DNA of 64,000 nt, from positions 80,319,893 to 80,383,892 of the forward strand of contig CM045762.1 of NCBI GenBank assembly GCA_025200525.1. Reading direction: 5' to 3'. Position 1 is the first letter of the stretch; the number at the start of each line of letters is the position of its first letter. Below the pieces are notes generated by a model. It saw only the letters and a list, made by a program, of their open reading frames with translations, made no database searches and was not told the origin of the DNA. Source of the stretch: Camellia lanceoleosa. Lineage: Eukaryota; Streptophyta; Magnoliopsida; Ericales; Theaceae. Positions 1 through 10,977 of this stretch are shown here, piece by piece. The position numbers and the translations under genes were made by a program.

Positions 1-405
1 TTTCATCACTTTGAGTATGAAACATGTCACATTTCTTGTGTTTGGATTAACGTCCGATCCAAACACATGCAATGCAACACACATATGTTATCTTGGCATG
101 TTTTACTTGATTCAATTCTTGTATACGCATTTTAAGTTACCAAACCATTCTTTGATTGTTTAAATCCAATGTGAAAGTCCTCTAATTAGAAAGATAACTT
201 AAGCCACAAGTGCCTTGAGCATGAAAGAGGCTTCATGCTGTTGGTTAGGAGGAACCCTCAAGAGAGAGTTAAAACCATTAGGCATGTGGACCTCAATTCT
301 ACACTCAAGTCATCAAGGGGCTCAAGACCACTTTCAAAGAAAATTAGAAAAGTGAAGAATAGGGGGAGGTTGCAGAATTTTCTGTGCTGAAATACAATAA
401 ACCAA
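1..405 (-). mobile_element. Fragment of an Ogre-like LTR, reverse orientation
   Basis: The reverse complement matches the middle of the long LTRs seen elsewhere in the window (compare 3530-3925 and 60385-60770). It carries the conserved hairpin (38-66), the ATGCAATGCAACAC stretch and the CTCAAGAGAG/TTAAAACCATT block. The fragment is cut by the window edge on the left. LTR similarity fades near 400-410, after a GTGCTGAAATAC stretch. Orientation is opposite to the element that begins at 1717, so this is a separate insertion. Confidence 0.75.
38..66 (-). other. LTR hairpin I (10-bp stem, 9-nt loop)
   Basis: GTGTTTGGAT (38-47) and ATCCAAACAC (57-66) form a perfect 10-bp inverted repeat around a 9-nt loop. 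On the LTR sense strand the loop reads CGGACGTTA. The partner hairpin II follows but is cut by the window start (1-34). See the finding on covarying LTR hairpins. Confidence 0.75.
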
Positions 406-866
406 GTATGTAACAAAGTAAATCAAATGAAGAAAGAAAAAGAAAAAAAGAAAAAAAGAAAAAAGAAGAAGAAATAATTTGATTCCTAAAGACAAAGAAA
501 CATAAAATCAATGCTAATGGTATGCCAAATGTACATTGGAAGCATGCTTAACAAGAAGAGTTGGGGAAAATGGTTTGACATCTAGATCTTTTTCAGATAA
601 CAATTCTTTTAAAAAATTAACCAACCTGCAATAAATAAGAAATAAAAGCCTCATAATCTTTTGCAATACATCAAAAAAAGTAAGTCCAAATGTGCAAAAA
701 ACAAAATAAATTGTTCTAAGCAACTAAGTATTAAGAGACCAAACAATGTAGGACCCAAATGAAGTCTCTTACAAATCAAGTCGCCCAGATCAAGAGCTTA
801 GAATCAGGGCAATGTAGGACCCAAATGTATAATAATAGAGATTAGGAACATAGCTCTGTTCGTTAT

Positions 867-910
<44 letters not shown>

Positions 911-1379
911 TATTTGCAATTCGCACCTCCTTCGACTGTCGATTGAGAACAACAAACTTGATTCAAAACAGATTCGCTGACCTAGGGCTTCAACAAGAAG
1001 GATCTAGGGTTCTACAAAAGAAAACTAACAGTTATTGAACTATTCAAAATAAAATTTAGGATTCAACAAATTGAATCGAATAAAAAAAGACCTGATCTCC
1101 AAATGTGAAAGATCAAGCTAAATCAAACAGATAAAATATAGAAATCTATATGAGATTTTCATAAATAGAGAGGGAGGGAGAGAGAGAGAGAGAGAACCTT
1201 GAGATAGCTTTGATTGGGATTTCTGCACTTTCTCCTCGAATGATCGTCGATGGAAAGATGACAGCTTGAGGCGGCACGGTGTGAGGATGGCGAGTGAGGC
1301 AATGCCAATGGTAGGAAGAGATATAGCGTAAGAATGAAATAGGGTTAGGGCTTGTATTATTTGTGAGGATAGAAGATGC
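406..1379. other. Unassigned AT-rich stretch with purine tracts and GA microsatellites
   Basis: No gene is supported here. Contents: an A/G-rich tract (about 424-472), two (GA)n microsatellites (about 869-912 and 1168-1196), and an 18-bp direct repeat, CAATGTAGGACCCAAATG, at 744-761 and 810-827. A reverse-strand open frame of about 125 codons spans 1118-1495, but it runs through the GA repeat and shows no recognisable domain. The sequence between 915 and 1380 could be cargo of the CACTA element that ends at 1716; that is inference from position only. Confidence 0.4.
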
Positions 1380-1716
1380 ACAAAAACAAAAACCACGCTC
1401 GTTTTAATTATTTGTTTTTGCCACGATTTAATATCTATCACAATTGATGGACCCTTTTGCAACAAGTCATTTGTTTCCGTCACTAATGATAACATCTTTT
1501 TGCTCCTTTATTGGCGACAGCCATTTTCTGTCTCAACAAATATTATTAGCGATGAATTATTTTATCCGTCTCAAATGTTTAGCTTTTGCAACGAGATCGA
1601 TCCGTCATAAAAAGTTTTGCAACTGATTCATTTGCCATTGCAAAACTTGCTTTTTGACGATTTTTTTATACCGTCGCAAAAAGTTCCGTGGTCAAAAGCC
1701 CCTTTTTCTAGTAGTG
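1380..1716 (-). mobile_element. CACTA (En/Spm) transposon terminal region
   Basis: Read on the minus strand, position 1716 begins CACTACTAGAAAAAGG, the terminal inverted repeat typical of plant CACTA elements. Inward of it are repeated subterminal blocks of the type GCGAC/GCAAC...GTCGCAA (for example 1667-1690, 1610-1625, 1535-1580), also usual for CACTA ends. The other terminus was not found upstream, so the element is incomplete or very diverged. The inner limit of 1380 is approximate. The junction at 1716/1717 joins directly to the interior of the LTR of element A. Confidence 0.75.
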
Positions 1717-2084
1717 AGGAGCTTCAAATCCCAACCTCACACCCCATTTTGGACCAAAACTATTTTGACTATAATGATTTTTAGGCCTTAAAACTCTCTC
1801 TTTCAAAAAAAAATTGAAACAAAGTTCCTACGATGTTCCGAGGCTTGCATTTCGTTAAATGTTATGCTTTTCAGAAACCGAGCAAGGACAAAATGGAATA
1901 AATGATGAGAGAGAGGTGAACGCTTTGAAAAAAATCTTTAAAACACCTTATTTAGGGGTTTGGAGTTGAAGAAAATTGGAGGAGAGGGAAGAAACCTAGT
2001 TGGGGAAGAAGATGGACATAAACCATTAAGAGAGAATCAAGCAGCCCTCGCTAAATCAGGCCTATCTGAGAGCGATTTTTGTTG

Positions 2085-2246
2085 TCGGCCACAAATGTGG
2101 CCTGTCGGCCACCAGGGGTGGCCGGTCGACTAGATAAGTGGGTTGCCGGCCACTAATGTCCCAAACTCAGTTTTTTTGCAGATATTTCCCCTCCAGCTGT
2201 CCTAATTCAGATATTTCGACCTGAAGCTCATATATTGCTATATATA
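2085..2246 (+). promoter_or_regulatory. LTR A U3 promoter: GTCGGCC motifs and TATA box
   Basis: Motifs GTCGGCCAC occur near 2093 and 2108, followed by GGTGGCCGGTCG near 2118 and GCCGGCCAC near 2146. A TATATATA lies at 2239-2246, about 100 bp downstream, and a pyrimidine-rich stretch starts near 2290. This order (GC motif array, TATA, CT tract) recurs in the other LTRs, so it is most likely the LTR promoter. GTCGGC is the complement of GCCGAC, the known core of plant DRE/CRT sites; actual binding is not shown. Confidence 0.55.
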
Positions 2247-3844
2247 GAAGCCATATCTCTCATATTGCAAGGTTAGTTAATTTTGGGAGTCTCTCTCTCT
2301 AAAAAATCCTTTCTCTCTACAATTCTCTCTTCTAGATTTCTCTTTCTCTTGCCCTTTTGTGCATACAAGTAGAGATACACCTCTCATTTGCCTAGACATC
2401 CTTGATCAAAGTGGTTCATCTTTGGGCTGAGGTTGCTTGAAGCTCTCTTGGAGCTTCCTTTGAGCTCTAGAAGGTGGTTTAAGCTCAAATTGTTACTTAA
2501 GTTGTGTCTTCCCTTTAAGAGGTAGAAACTTCTCTTTGCTAGCTTAAATTCCATACTTGTTTTGCCATCTTTTGACACTATTTTTGAGCTGGTTTTCAAT
2601 TGTAAAAACCTCTATTTTTCAGTCCTAAAAATGCTAGTTTGAGCCTATTTTGTGTTAGGGGGTTGTCTCTCCCTTTTGTTCCTTAGCTTGTATACCTTTT
2701 TGTGCCATCTTTCAAGGCTTTCAAATCAAACTTTTTGGGCCTTTAAACCACTAAAATTCAGAGTTGTTTCAGTGGAAAACGTGTTTTGAAGTCCAAAAAT
2801 GGAGGGGTTTGCCTCCCCTCCTTGTGTCTCACTTCCATGCCTAGTTAGCATCACATGGTAGCATGTTTTTGTGGCTTAACTTAGCTTATTTCCAGCATGT
2901 GTTTGCCTCTGATTTGGCATGATTTAGCTATGTTTTGGGCTACTTTGGTCATGTGGGCCTTGTTTTGCATGGTTGTAGTGCAAATGGCTTCACTAGCTTG
3001 GCATTTTAGGCCTCTAAACGTGTTTTGCTTGGAATGATTGCATGTTGTAATGTCTTTTAACATGTAATTTCAGTGTTTATAGCTTTGTCACATGCTCATT
3101 TGTTTCACTCTTTCATTGCTTTTGAGAGTTGTGTCTTGAGTCTTGTTTGCAAGCTAACATGTGAGCATGATTTTCTAGCATTTTGCATCTTAATCTCAGC
3201 ATGTTTTCACTATTATTTTGACTAGTTTTAGCTCTGTTTTGAGCTGGTTTGGTCACTTGAGGCTTTGTATGCTTGTAGTGCAATTGTGCTTAATAGTCTA
3301 GTTTGTGCTATGTGTTGGCCTTTCATTCTAGGCCTTTTTAGCTTACTTCGAGCATGTTTTAGGACTCCTTTTAAGTTGTTTTAAGACTGTTTTGGACTGT
3401 TGGTCCCTTTTGAGCTTTGTATTGCATGCTTATAGTGTAGTGATCTTTACTAGTTTGGTGTTTGGGCTTTTAAACATGTCTTTAATGAGTTGTGTACAGG
3501 TTGTAGTGTCATTTCGCATGTAATTTCAGCACATACAATCTCTACAACCTCCCTTATTTCATCACTTTTTCATTTGCTTTGAGGGTCGGTTAGCCTTGGG
3601 GTTGTGTTTAAGCTTGAGATTGAGATTTATGCTCAATGGTTTTAATCCTCTTTTGAGGGTTTCTACTAACCAAAGGCATGATCTCTCTCTTGCCTCAAAC
3701 CATCCCTTGGTTGACACTCCTTCCATTAGAGGACACTCACTTTTGGACTAATCAATTAAAGAATGGATTGGTAATCTAAAATGTGTAAATAAAAATTGAT
3801 AAGTAAAAGAGGTAAGATAAAGCATCTTTCATGTTGCATTGCAT

Positions 3845-3923
3845 GTGTTCGGATCGGACGTTAATCCGAATACGAGAAAAATGGGACGTTTCATACTCAA
3901 AGTGATGAAACGTGTCATTTTTC
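3845..3923 (+). other. Twin LTR hairpins I and II (5' LTR of element A)
   Basis: Hairpin I: GTGTTCGGAT (3845-3854) pairs with ATCCGAATAC (3864-3873), one G-T wobble, loop CGGACGTTA. Hairpin II: GAAAAATG (3876-3883) pairs with CATTTTTC (3916-3923), then ACGTTTCAT (3886-3894) pairs with ATGAAACGT (3905-3913), 10-nt loop. They lie about 1.6 kb downstream of the TATA box, so in the leader part of the transcript. Confidence 0.75.
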
Positions 3924-4315
3924 TTGGTCACCATCACCCTTGATCATGCATGATAGGGTGGTGGTTGTTTTGGTCTTGTTTGTGCATTCATTGACCTTGT
4001 ATAAGCTTGGTTTTCTAGCCATCTGTAGACACCCCGTTTTTGACCGACCTCAAGACTTTGACGTCATCGGTCGTGCACTCAATGATTGCGCATGTTTGTG
4101 CTTGTTTTGAGCACTCGAAGGTCTCAGCTGGGTGCCTTGTCTTTGAGCCTCTTAACACTTTGTGTTTTAGCCTTGTTTTTGGGCCAAACCTTGTGCCTCT
4201 TGCCTGGGAGGAGAGGAGACGCCTTGTCGGCCACTTGTTAACTGGCTGGTGGCCAATCTTTCTCCTTTTTAGATATTTTTAGATATTTTGAGCCAGCTGT
4301 TGCTCACTGACTCAT

Positions 4316-4375
4316 CCTCTATATACGTGTATGGAGGGATGGAGCAAGCTTTTTGCTTGCTTGCTCTATATAAGG
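4316..4375 (+). promoter_or_regulatory. Solo LTR promoter: decayed G-box palindrome and TATA box
   Basis: An imperfect version of the 22-bp palindrome lies at 4316-4337 (core TACGTG instead of CACGTG). CTATATAAGG follows at 4366-4375, then CT-rich sequence and a (TA)n run near 4451-4470. One GTCGGCCAC motif is present upstream at about 4217. The arrangement matches 26241-26320 and 59071-59150. Confidence 0.6.
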
Positions 4376-5972
4376 GGAGCTCCCTCCCCCTTAAGAGGGG
4401 TTACAAAATTTCAGAGTTGAAATCTCCCACTCTCTCTAGAATTCTCTTTCTATATATATATATATATTGTGTGATATTGAGCTTAAAAGTGAGTTTTCTT
4501 CATACATTTGCACTAAAACACCTAGTCAAACACCTTCACCTTAGTGTTGAAGATCTTGGAGGCCTTGTTGGAGCTCCTTGGAGTGATTTTGGCTTAGAAG
4601 TTGGCTGTTAGCTTGCTGTTTTAAAGTTGTGCTTCAAGGGTGAGAATCTACCTCTTTAAGCTTTGTTTTTGTACATTGATTTCGCCACCCTTGCATGTTG
4701 TTTTCGGCCTAGCTTTCAACTACAAAAATCTTTGTTTTTAAGTGTTAAAAGTGATTGTTTGAGGCCCTATGGGAGTTAGGGGTGTTTCACCCCCTTGTGT
4801 GCCTTATTTGCTTAAGCCTTGTGCCATCTCTTAAGGCTTTTGAGGCACCCTTTGTTTGGCCTTTCTGAAACTTCGAGAGAAATTTAGTGGTAGAAATCAT
4901 ATTTTGAGGACCAAAGTAAGAGGGTGTGGCCGCACCACTTTACTTCTTGGTTCCATGACTTTATGGCCTACTTGTTGAGCATGTTTTTCTACCATCACTT
5001 GGCTTGGTCTCAGCCTACTTTTGACCTTGTTTCAGCATGTTGTAACTCTGTTTTGGCCTGGTTGGGTCACCTCATGCATGCTTCTTACACTTGTAGTGTA
5101 ATCTTGCTAATTACCCTTGTATGCTTGATGCTTTAGCCCATCACTCTAGCTTATTTTGGCCACACTCCAGCATGCTTTTACCCATGTTTCAATATGCTTT
5201 AACTCTGTTTTGAGTGGTTTTGGTCATATGGGGCTTGCTTTGTATAGCTGTAGTGCAATGGACCTCACTGGCCTTGTGTTTTGATGCCTCTAGCATGCTT
5301 TGTTTGAGATGTTTGCATGCCATGACATCATTTCACACATGATTTCAGAGCATATTTCTCTGTTACACTCTCATGCATATCACTTTTTCATCGCTTCTAA
5401 GAGTTAAGCCTTATGCCTTGCTTGTTGGCCAATTGGTATGCATGATTTTCTTGCCTTGTAAACTTCAATCTCAACATGATTTGGACACTATTTTGGCATG
5501 TTTGAGGTCTGCTTTGAGTTGGTTTGGCCCTTTGAGGCTTGTGTTGTAAGGTGGTGGCACAACCCCTTTCATTAGCTTAATGAGTTAAGCCTTTAACCAT
5601 GCATTACATGAGTTGGTTGCATTGTTTTAAGTCACTTAGCATGCTATTTCAGTGCTGAAATGTGTGTTATTGTACTCCATTGTCTCAAACTTTCATTCAC
5701 CTTGAAAGTGGCTTTAAGCCCTTGTTGATTTAAGCATGGAATCGAGGCTCTCATGCCTAATGGTTATAGCCTTCTCTTGAGGGTTTCTACTAACCAAAAA
5801 CATGAGGCTTCTTTCGTGCTTAAGGTGCTTGTAGCTTAGGTCATCTTTCAAATTAGAGGACTTTTCACAATCGGACTTAACCAATTAAGGAATGGTTTCG
5901 TAATGTAAATGAGTAAACAAGAATTGAGCCAAGTAAAACATGCCAAGATAACATATGTGTGTTGCATTGCAT

Positions 5973-6053
5973 GTGTTTGGATCGGACGTTAATCCAAACA
6001 CAAGAAATACGAGACGTTTCTTACTCAAAGTAATGAAACGTGTTGCATTTCTT
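5973..6053 (+). other. Twin LTR hairpins (solo LTR 4024-7938)
   Basis: Hairpin I: GTGTTTGGAT (5973-5982) and ATCCAAACAC (5992-6001) pair perfectly around CGGACGTTA. Hairpin II: AAGAAAT (6002-6008) pairs with ATTTCTT (6047-6053) and ACGTTTC (6014-6020) with GAAACGT (6035-6041). The stem bases differ from those at 3845-3923 but pairing is kept. Confidence 0.72.
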
Positions 6054-6311
6054 GGTCGCCAACACCCTTGATCATGCATGATAGGGTGGAGGCACTTTGA
6101 GTCTTATGTGCGCATTTACTAAGCTTGTACAAGCTTGGTTTTCGAGCTATCATGCATTGAGATGCTTGATTGGTGGTTCGAGAGCCAAGTACTACACTCC
6201 GTTGAGCTTGAAACATGATGAGGAGGGTGGTAGTACACACATTTCTAGCCAAATACATTGCCTTGGCTCTGTTGCTCTCTGTTACAGCAAAGGCAGGATT
6301 CTGGAAAGAAA

Positions 6312-6420
6312 AGTGGCCGGCTGACCACTTGTACTAGCCTACCGACCACTTGTACTGGCTGGCCGGCCAGTTGAGGCAGCCTACCGACCAGTTGAGGTGG
6401 CCGGCCAGCCACTTGCATGA
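6312..6420 (+). repeat. 21-bp minisatellite, five units (GGCCGG/CCGACCACTTG type)
   Basis: Five units with the shared TTG at 6329, 6350, 6371, 6392 and 6413, that is exactly 21 bp apart. Units alternate between GGCCGGCC and CTACCGACC cores. The array lies downstream of the hairpins and opposes the orientation of the U3 motif near 4217. Confidence 0.85.
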
Positions 6421-7943
6421 GAATTTGTCCAAAGTGTTCCTGTTTTGGGGCAGAAGCCATCTGCAAGTTTGTGCAGTATCCTGAGATTACAGTGAGTGCA
6501 AATAGAGGCAACCCATGGCAAGGCAATGCGTTTTTGGGCGAAGCAAACTGAGCATACATGTCTCCCTCCCCCGAGGCCATTTTATTGCTTTACTTAACTA
6601 GTTAATTTATCGGCTTTGTAATTAATTAGTTAATGCGTTTAGCTAATTCAATTCATTTTTGTAATATTCTGATTAGCTTAGATTAGCTAGTTATTCAAAT
6701 TCAATTTGGTTTGTAATAATTAATTAGATAAGTTAGTTAATTAGTTAGTTAGCTTAGCTTAGCTTAGATTAGCTTAGTTTATTCGAACCCTCCGTCGCGA
6801 GGGCACAATGTTGTAATAAGTGTGCGTGTGTGTGTGCATGTCTTCCAACCCCACGTCTTTCTCCCTTTTATTTAACCGCTTTTGATGGTTAGTTTTAGGG
6901 CATATTTTAATTAGCATCCTTATGCTTGCATGTTTGCATCATTCATTTTGTCTTGCATGCACCGGGCTCGACGCATCATTCAAACTGCATTGTATTTCAA
7001 TACTTATTTGAATACGTGTTTCAAAGCATGTTATCAAGTGTTGCATATGCCATCTTAGATAGCCGAGCCTATTTAGTTGCATTATTGCATGTGTTGCATT
7101 AGGCATCTTGTATAGTTAGGATCATGCATTGATTTCTAACTAGTTCTCTGTTTTGGCTCGGAGTACACTGTAAGTGTTTATGCTTCAGCATCCTTGCATG
7201 AGTGAGTGTTGCCATGATAGCATACTTGCCATGAGGCTATTTGCTTAAATGCTTAACTGCTTGAATGCCTGTGGATGGAGGCTTGATTGCCTGAATTGGA
7301 ACAACTCGATGATTGTGAGTCTTAAGCCCACCTTGGAAATGGCACATCATGTTTTCAAGCCCACTTGAAAATGGAAAATAAGCCCACTTGAGGGTGGCAA
7401 ATTCAAACCATTTTCGAAAACAAACATTGAATTGTTTTGTTCCAATTTAGGCGATCTAGTCTATACTTGTATGTGTGCGCCACATAGTAAAGTTAGCTAA
7501 TAATCAGAATAAGAACACATGAGGTTTATAAAACAACATATCATGCTTAGTAGAGGCCGATCCTTTGATCGGGCGAGCGGGGGTGCTCATTTCATGACCT
7601 TCCCCCCTTGTACTTAAGTTCCCGAGCCGTGGCAACTTTGGTGATGATGGACACGTGGCCTTTGGCATTAGTCAGGGTTTCCTAAATTTTTTAAAAATAA
7701 AATATTTAGGTAGCGACTCTATAATCTGGCAAAGCAGTCCAGTTTGGCATTTTTTATTCAAAATTTGATTTTCCAAAATGATTTGCCGGATTGGACTCTT
7801 TGGTGATTTATCAGTCTTACATTGCACTTTGTGAGATTAGGTTCAAAACCGTGACAGGAGTCCGAACTGTAGTAGCAGGAACCTAATTCGCGCCCTCTCT
7901 GAAAGGGGGGCGCGCAGAGAGAGTTCGGGCGGTCTACACCATC

Positions 7944-9714
7944 ATGCATTGAAAATGCTTGGTTGATGGCTTGAGAGCTAAGAGCTACACTCCTTTGAGC
8001 TTGAGAGATGATAAGGACGGTAGCAGTACACACATTTCTTGAAAATGCATTGCTTTGCCTCTGTTTGCTCTCTGTTGCAACAAAAGAAGAAGTCCAGAAA
8101 AAGGGGTGGCCGACCGGCCACTTGAAGTAACCGACCGGCCACTTGAGCTAGCCGACCGGCCACTTGAGGTGGCCGACAGCCACTTTTTGTAGCCGACCGG
8201 CCACCAGTGAATTTTTGCACAAATGTGTTTCTGTGTTGGAGCAGAGGCAATCTAGAAGTTGGCACAATTTTCAGTGATCAAATTAGTGCAAACAGAGGCA
8301 TCTGATGGCAAGGCAAGGGCATTTTCGGGTGGAGCAACCGAGCATGCATGCGTCCCTCACCCCGAGGCCATTTAATCATTTTGTTAGCTTAGAATAATTT
8401 ATACAAATGTGTAATTATTTTAGCTTAAGTCATTTTGTAATACTTTCATTAGCTTAGCATAGCTAGTTATTCAATTGTGTTGTAATAATTAGTTAACTAG
8501 AGTAGTTAATTAATTTTGGTTTGTAATAATTAGCTTAGCTTAGTGTAGCTTAGCTTATTCATTCGGACCCTCCTTCGCAAGGGCGTAATGTTGTAATAAG
8601 TATGCGTGCGTGTGTGCATGTCTTCCAACCTACATCTTTCTCCTTTTTACTAAACTACTTTTGATGGTTAGATTAGGGTCATGTTTCGATTAGCATACCT
8701 TATGCTCACATATTTACATCCATTCATTTGTCTTGTATGCACCAAGGCTCGGTGCATCATTCAAACTACATCGTAATTTCAATCTTTGACTACGTGTTCT
8801 AAAGCATGTCGTCAAATTGTATCATATGCCATATTAGTTATCGAGCCTATTAATTTCATATTGCATGTGTTGCATTAGGCATATTGTATAGTTAGGATCA
8901 TGCATTGTTTCTAACTAGCTTTTGTTTTGGCTTAGAGTACTCGGTAAGCTTTTACGCTTTAGCGTACTTGCATGAGTGTGAGTGTTACCATATTTGCATG
9001 TTTGCCATGAGGCAATTTGTTTACATGATTAACTGCATGAATGCCCGTGGATGAAGGCTTTATTACTTGAATTGGAACAATTCGATAAATGTGAGTTTTA
9101 AGCCCACTTTGCGAAGTGGCAAATCATGTTTCAAGCCCATCATGTTTTGATGGCAAATCCGCGTTTTAGCCCACTTGAGGGTGGCAATTTCAAACCATTT
9201 TCGAAAACAAACATGAATTGTTTTGTTCCAATTCTTGCGATTTAGTCTATACTTGCTTGCGCACGCGTCACGTAGTAAAGTTAGCTAAATAACCGGATAA
9301 GAACACATGAGGTTTATAAAACAACATATCATGATTAGTAGAGGCCGATCCTTTGCTCGGGCAAGCGGGGGTGCTCATTTCATGACCTTCCCCCCTCGTA
9401 CCCAAGTTCCCAACCCGAGGTAACTTTGGTGATGACGGACATGTGGCCTTTGGCACGAGTTAGGGTTTCCTAAATTTCCCCAAAATAAAATATTTAGGTG
9501 GCGACTCTATAATCTGGAAAAGCAGTCCATTTTTGGCACTTTTTGATTCAAAATCAATTTTCCAAAACGATTTGCCGAATTTGGACTCTTTGGTGTTTAT
9601 CAGTCTCACATTGCACTTTGTGAGATTAGATTCAGAACCGTGGCAGGAGTCCAAACTTTATAGGACCAATTCGAGCCTCTCCAAAAAGGGGGGCGCAAAG
9701 AAAGTCGAGCTACA
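7944..9714 (+). repeat. Element A 5' LTR, right segment
   Basis: It resumes the LTR immediately after the second CCATC and matches 36562-38332 almost throughout. It ends GAGCTACA at 9714, directly before the PBS. Near its end is a conserved block, TTTAGGTGGCGACTCT at about 9493, that resembles the PBS itself. Confidence 0.9.
8105..8205 (+). repeat. 21-bp minisatellite of CCGACCGGCCACTTG units
   Basis: CCGAC cores start at 8110, 8131, 8152, 8173 and 8193 (spacing 21, 21, 21, 20). It corresponds to the array at 36728-36810 in the 3' LTR, which has one unit fewer. Orientation is GGCCGACC, opposite to the GTCGGCC motifs upstream of the TATA box in the same LTR. Confidence 0.88.
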
Positions 9715-9719
9715 GTTTC

Positions 9720-9737
9720 TGGCGACTTTGCTGGGGA
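9720..9737 (+). other. Primer binding site of element A
   Basis: TGGCGACTTTGCTGGGGA starts 5 nt after the LTR end. It begins TGG, complementary to a tRNA CCA end, and resembles the TGGCGACTC(T/C)GCTGGGGA site that I recall for Ogre/Tat elements primed by tRNA-Arg. The tRNA identity was not checked. Confidence 0.75.
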
Positions 9738-10214
9738 TTTAGAGAACTAACTCGAATTCATGATATGTTGTTTTATTTATACTTGTGTGTTTCTTTGCAT
9801 TTGCATTTGCGTTGGTGCGCCTAAGTCACAGTGTTTGCCATTTGTTATTCCTGAGCGGTTTGTCGAAGACTCACTTGGAAAAGCGTGTCATAAGGCTGAC
9901 CGATTGCAGGCTCTGCCACGTTGAGAACACAAACCTTGGATCTGGACTACCGCTGTACCGTTTGATCCTCATTTCACTTCTCGGTGTTAGGAGCGAGAGG
10001 TATATTAGGTGGTCTTGCTGAGGTACCCTTTTTGACCAATCGACCTAGTTGCATATCGGAAGCCGTAGAGACTGTTCCAAACTAGGACAGGTTGCTCACC
10101 CGAATGTAGGTTTGTTTGAAACCGCTTGCTTGCGTAGCAAACCCCTAGTTTCGTCAGGTAACCCTACCCCACCATAGGGGTGTTTTGGCTCTCAATTGAC
10201 TGGTATGTGCTTTA
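9738..10214 (+). other. Untranslated leader of element A, first part
   Basis: About 480 bp between the PBS and the target duplication of the nested Tat element. No convincing coding frame is seen. It continues at 21353 after the nested element, giving a leader of roughly 1 kb before gag, which fits Ogre-like elements with long 5' leaders. Confidence 0.6.
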
Positions 10215-10219
10215 CAGTG

Positions 10220-10624
10220 TATGGGGAAGTGGTTTTGGAAATACTCTTCAGATCCTGGGAGACGCTCTTGATACTCAGCTAGTCACCTGCAAAGACAAAT
10301 ACTCCAGTTGGGGGTGCTGGGATTAGCACTCTGACGGGCAAGTCAATTTTTATACTCAAGAAAGCTTGTTTACTAGTTTAGTAAAGTGTTTTTTTTTTAC
10401 ATACCTTTCTAAATCTGAAGCTCTTGTATTTATACTCATTCTTTGGACTTCGGGCCCAGAGCCCACTTTTTATTTATTATCCTTTTGTTTATTCCAACAT
10501 AAATCTCCCCGTCTATTTGGCGATCTCAATATATTCGCCATCTTAATTGACTAGTACGAAGCAGAACAGTCTCTGACTTCTGGGATGTATCCCCTCTAAC
10601 TCTTCTAATTATTCGGCTCCCACA
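10220..10624 (-). repeat. Tat element 3' LTR
   Basis: On the minus strand it starts TGTGGGAGCCG and ends CTTCCCCATA. The terminal CA has become TA (base 10221), whereas the other copy keeps CA. It is preceded (to the right) by the polypurine tract. Confidence 0.92.
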
Positions 10625-10625
10625 A

Positions 10626-10640
10626 TTGCCCCCCAAGCAT
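10626..10640 (-). other. Polypurine tract of the Tat element
   Basis: On the minus strand ATGCTTGGGGGGCAA lies one base from the LTR start, with a run of six G. This is the expected place and composition for the plus-strand primer. Confidence 0.7.
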
Positions 10641-10977
10641 TCTCCCAACATCTGTTGGCTGGATTCTTGGTTTCGAATTCTGAATACTCAACCAAAACTT
10701 TGGCAATTGGGGCCACAAAATATTCGTCTAAGTGCACCCCCTCTTGGTCGTCGTACCGACTTCCCGCCTCTTCGTACATACCTATTCATTGTGATTTTAA
10801 AGATTGGCGCCCCTTCGGATTCGCATTCCATAGTACTGGTCACTGGGTTGCCTTTTGGATCGTTCTTGCAATTTTATCTCCTCCAATATCTTCTCCACCC
10901 TCTGTAAGTTTTCCACTTCTTTGCTTTGAGAACTATTCCCATTTTATTCTTTGGCATATCTGTGTCAACTGTAGGGT

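Larger units (their letters stand above)
1717..4023 (+). repeat. Element A 5' LTR, left segment
   Basis: Position 1717 corresponds to 33935 of the intact 3' LTR, so the first ~102 bp, including the TGTAGACACCCC start, are missing. It then follows the 3' LTR closely up to CCATC at 4019-4023, where the solo LTR interrupts it. It lacks about 310 bp that the 3' LTR has at 34284-34610. Polymerase II signals are visible: a TATATATA at 2239-2246 followed by a CT-rich tract. Confidence 0.85.
4024..7938 (+). mobile_element. Solo LTR (3915 bp) nested in the 5' LTR of element A, TSD CCATC
   Basis: It starts TGTAGACACCCCG and ends GGTCTACA, with CCATC on both sides (4019-4023 and 7939-7943). The uninterrupted 3' LTR of element A has the empty site with a single CCATC near 36561. 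There is no internal region, PBS or coding sequence, so it is a solo LTR left by recombination between two LTRs. It is related to but clearly diverged from the LTR of A, and has the same layout: promoter, hairpins, GC array, and a terminal block similar to 9240-9714. Confidence 0.93.

Noticed and set aside
1118..1495. 125-codon reverse-strand frame
   Set aside because: Runs across a GA microsatellite and into CACTA subterminal repeats; no domain.
6245..6580. Reverse-strand frame with 7-residue Pro/Gln/Val repeats
   Set aside because: Produced by the 21-bp minisatellite (21 = 7 codons) in the LTR; a similar frame appears at 7978-8265.
9490..9510. Possible tRNA gene near the TGGCGACTCT block
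   Set aside because: Only a ten-base PBS-like match; no cloverleaf, A box or B box seen.
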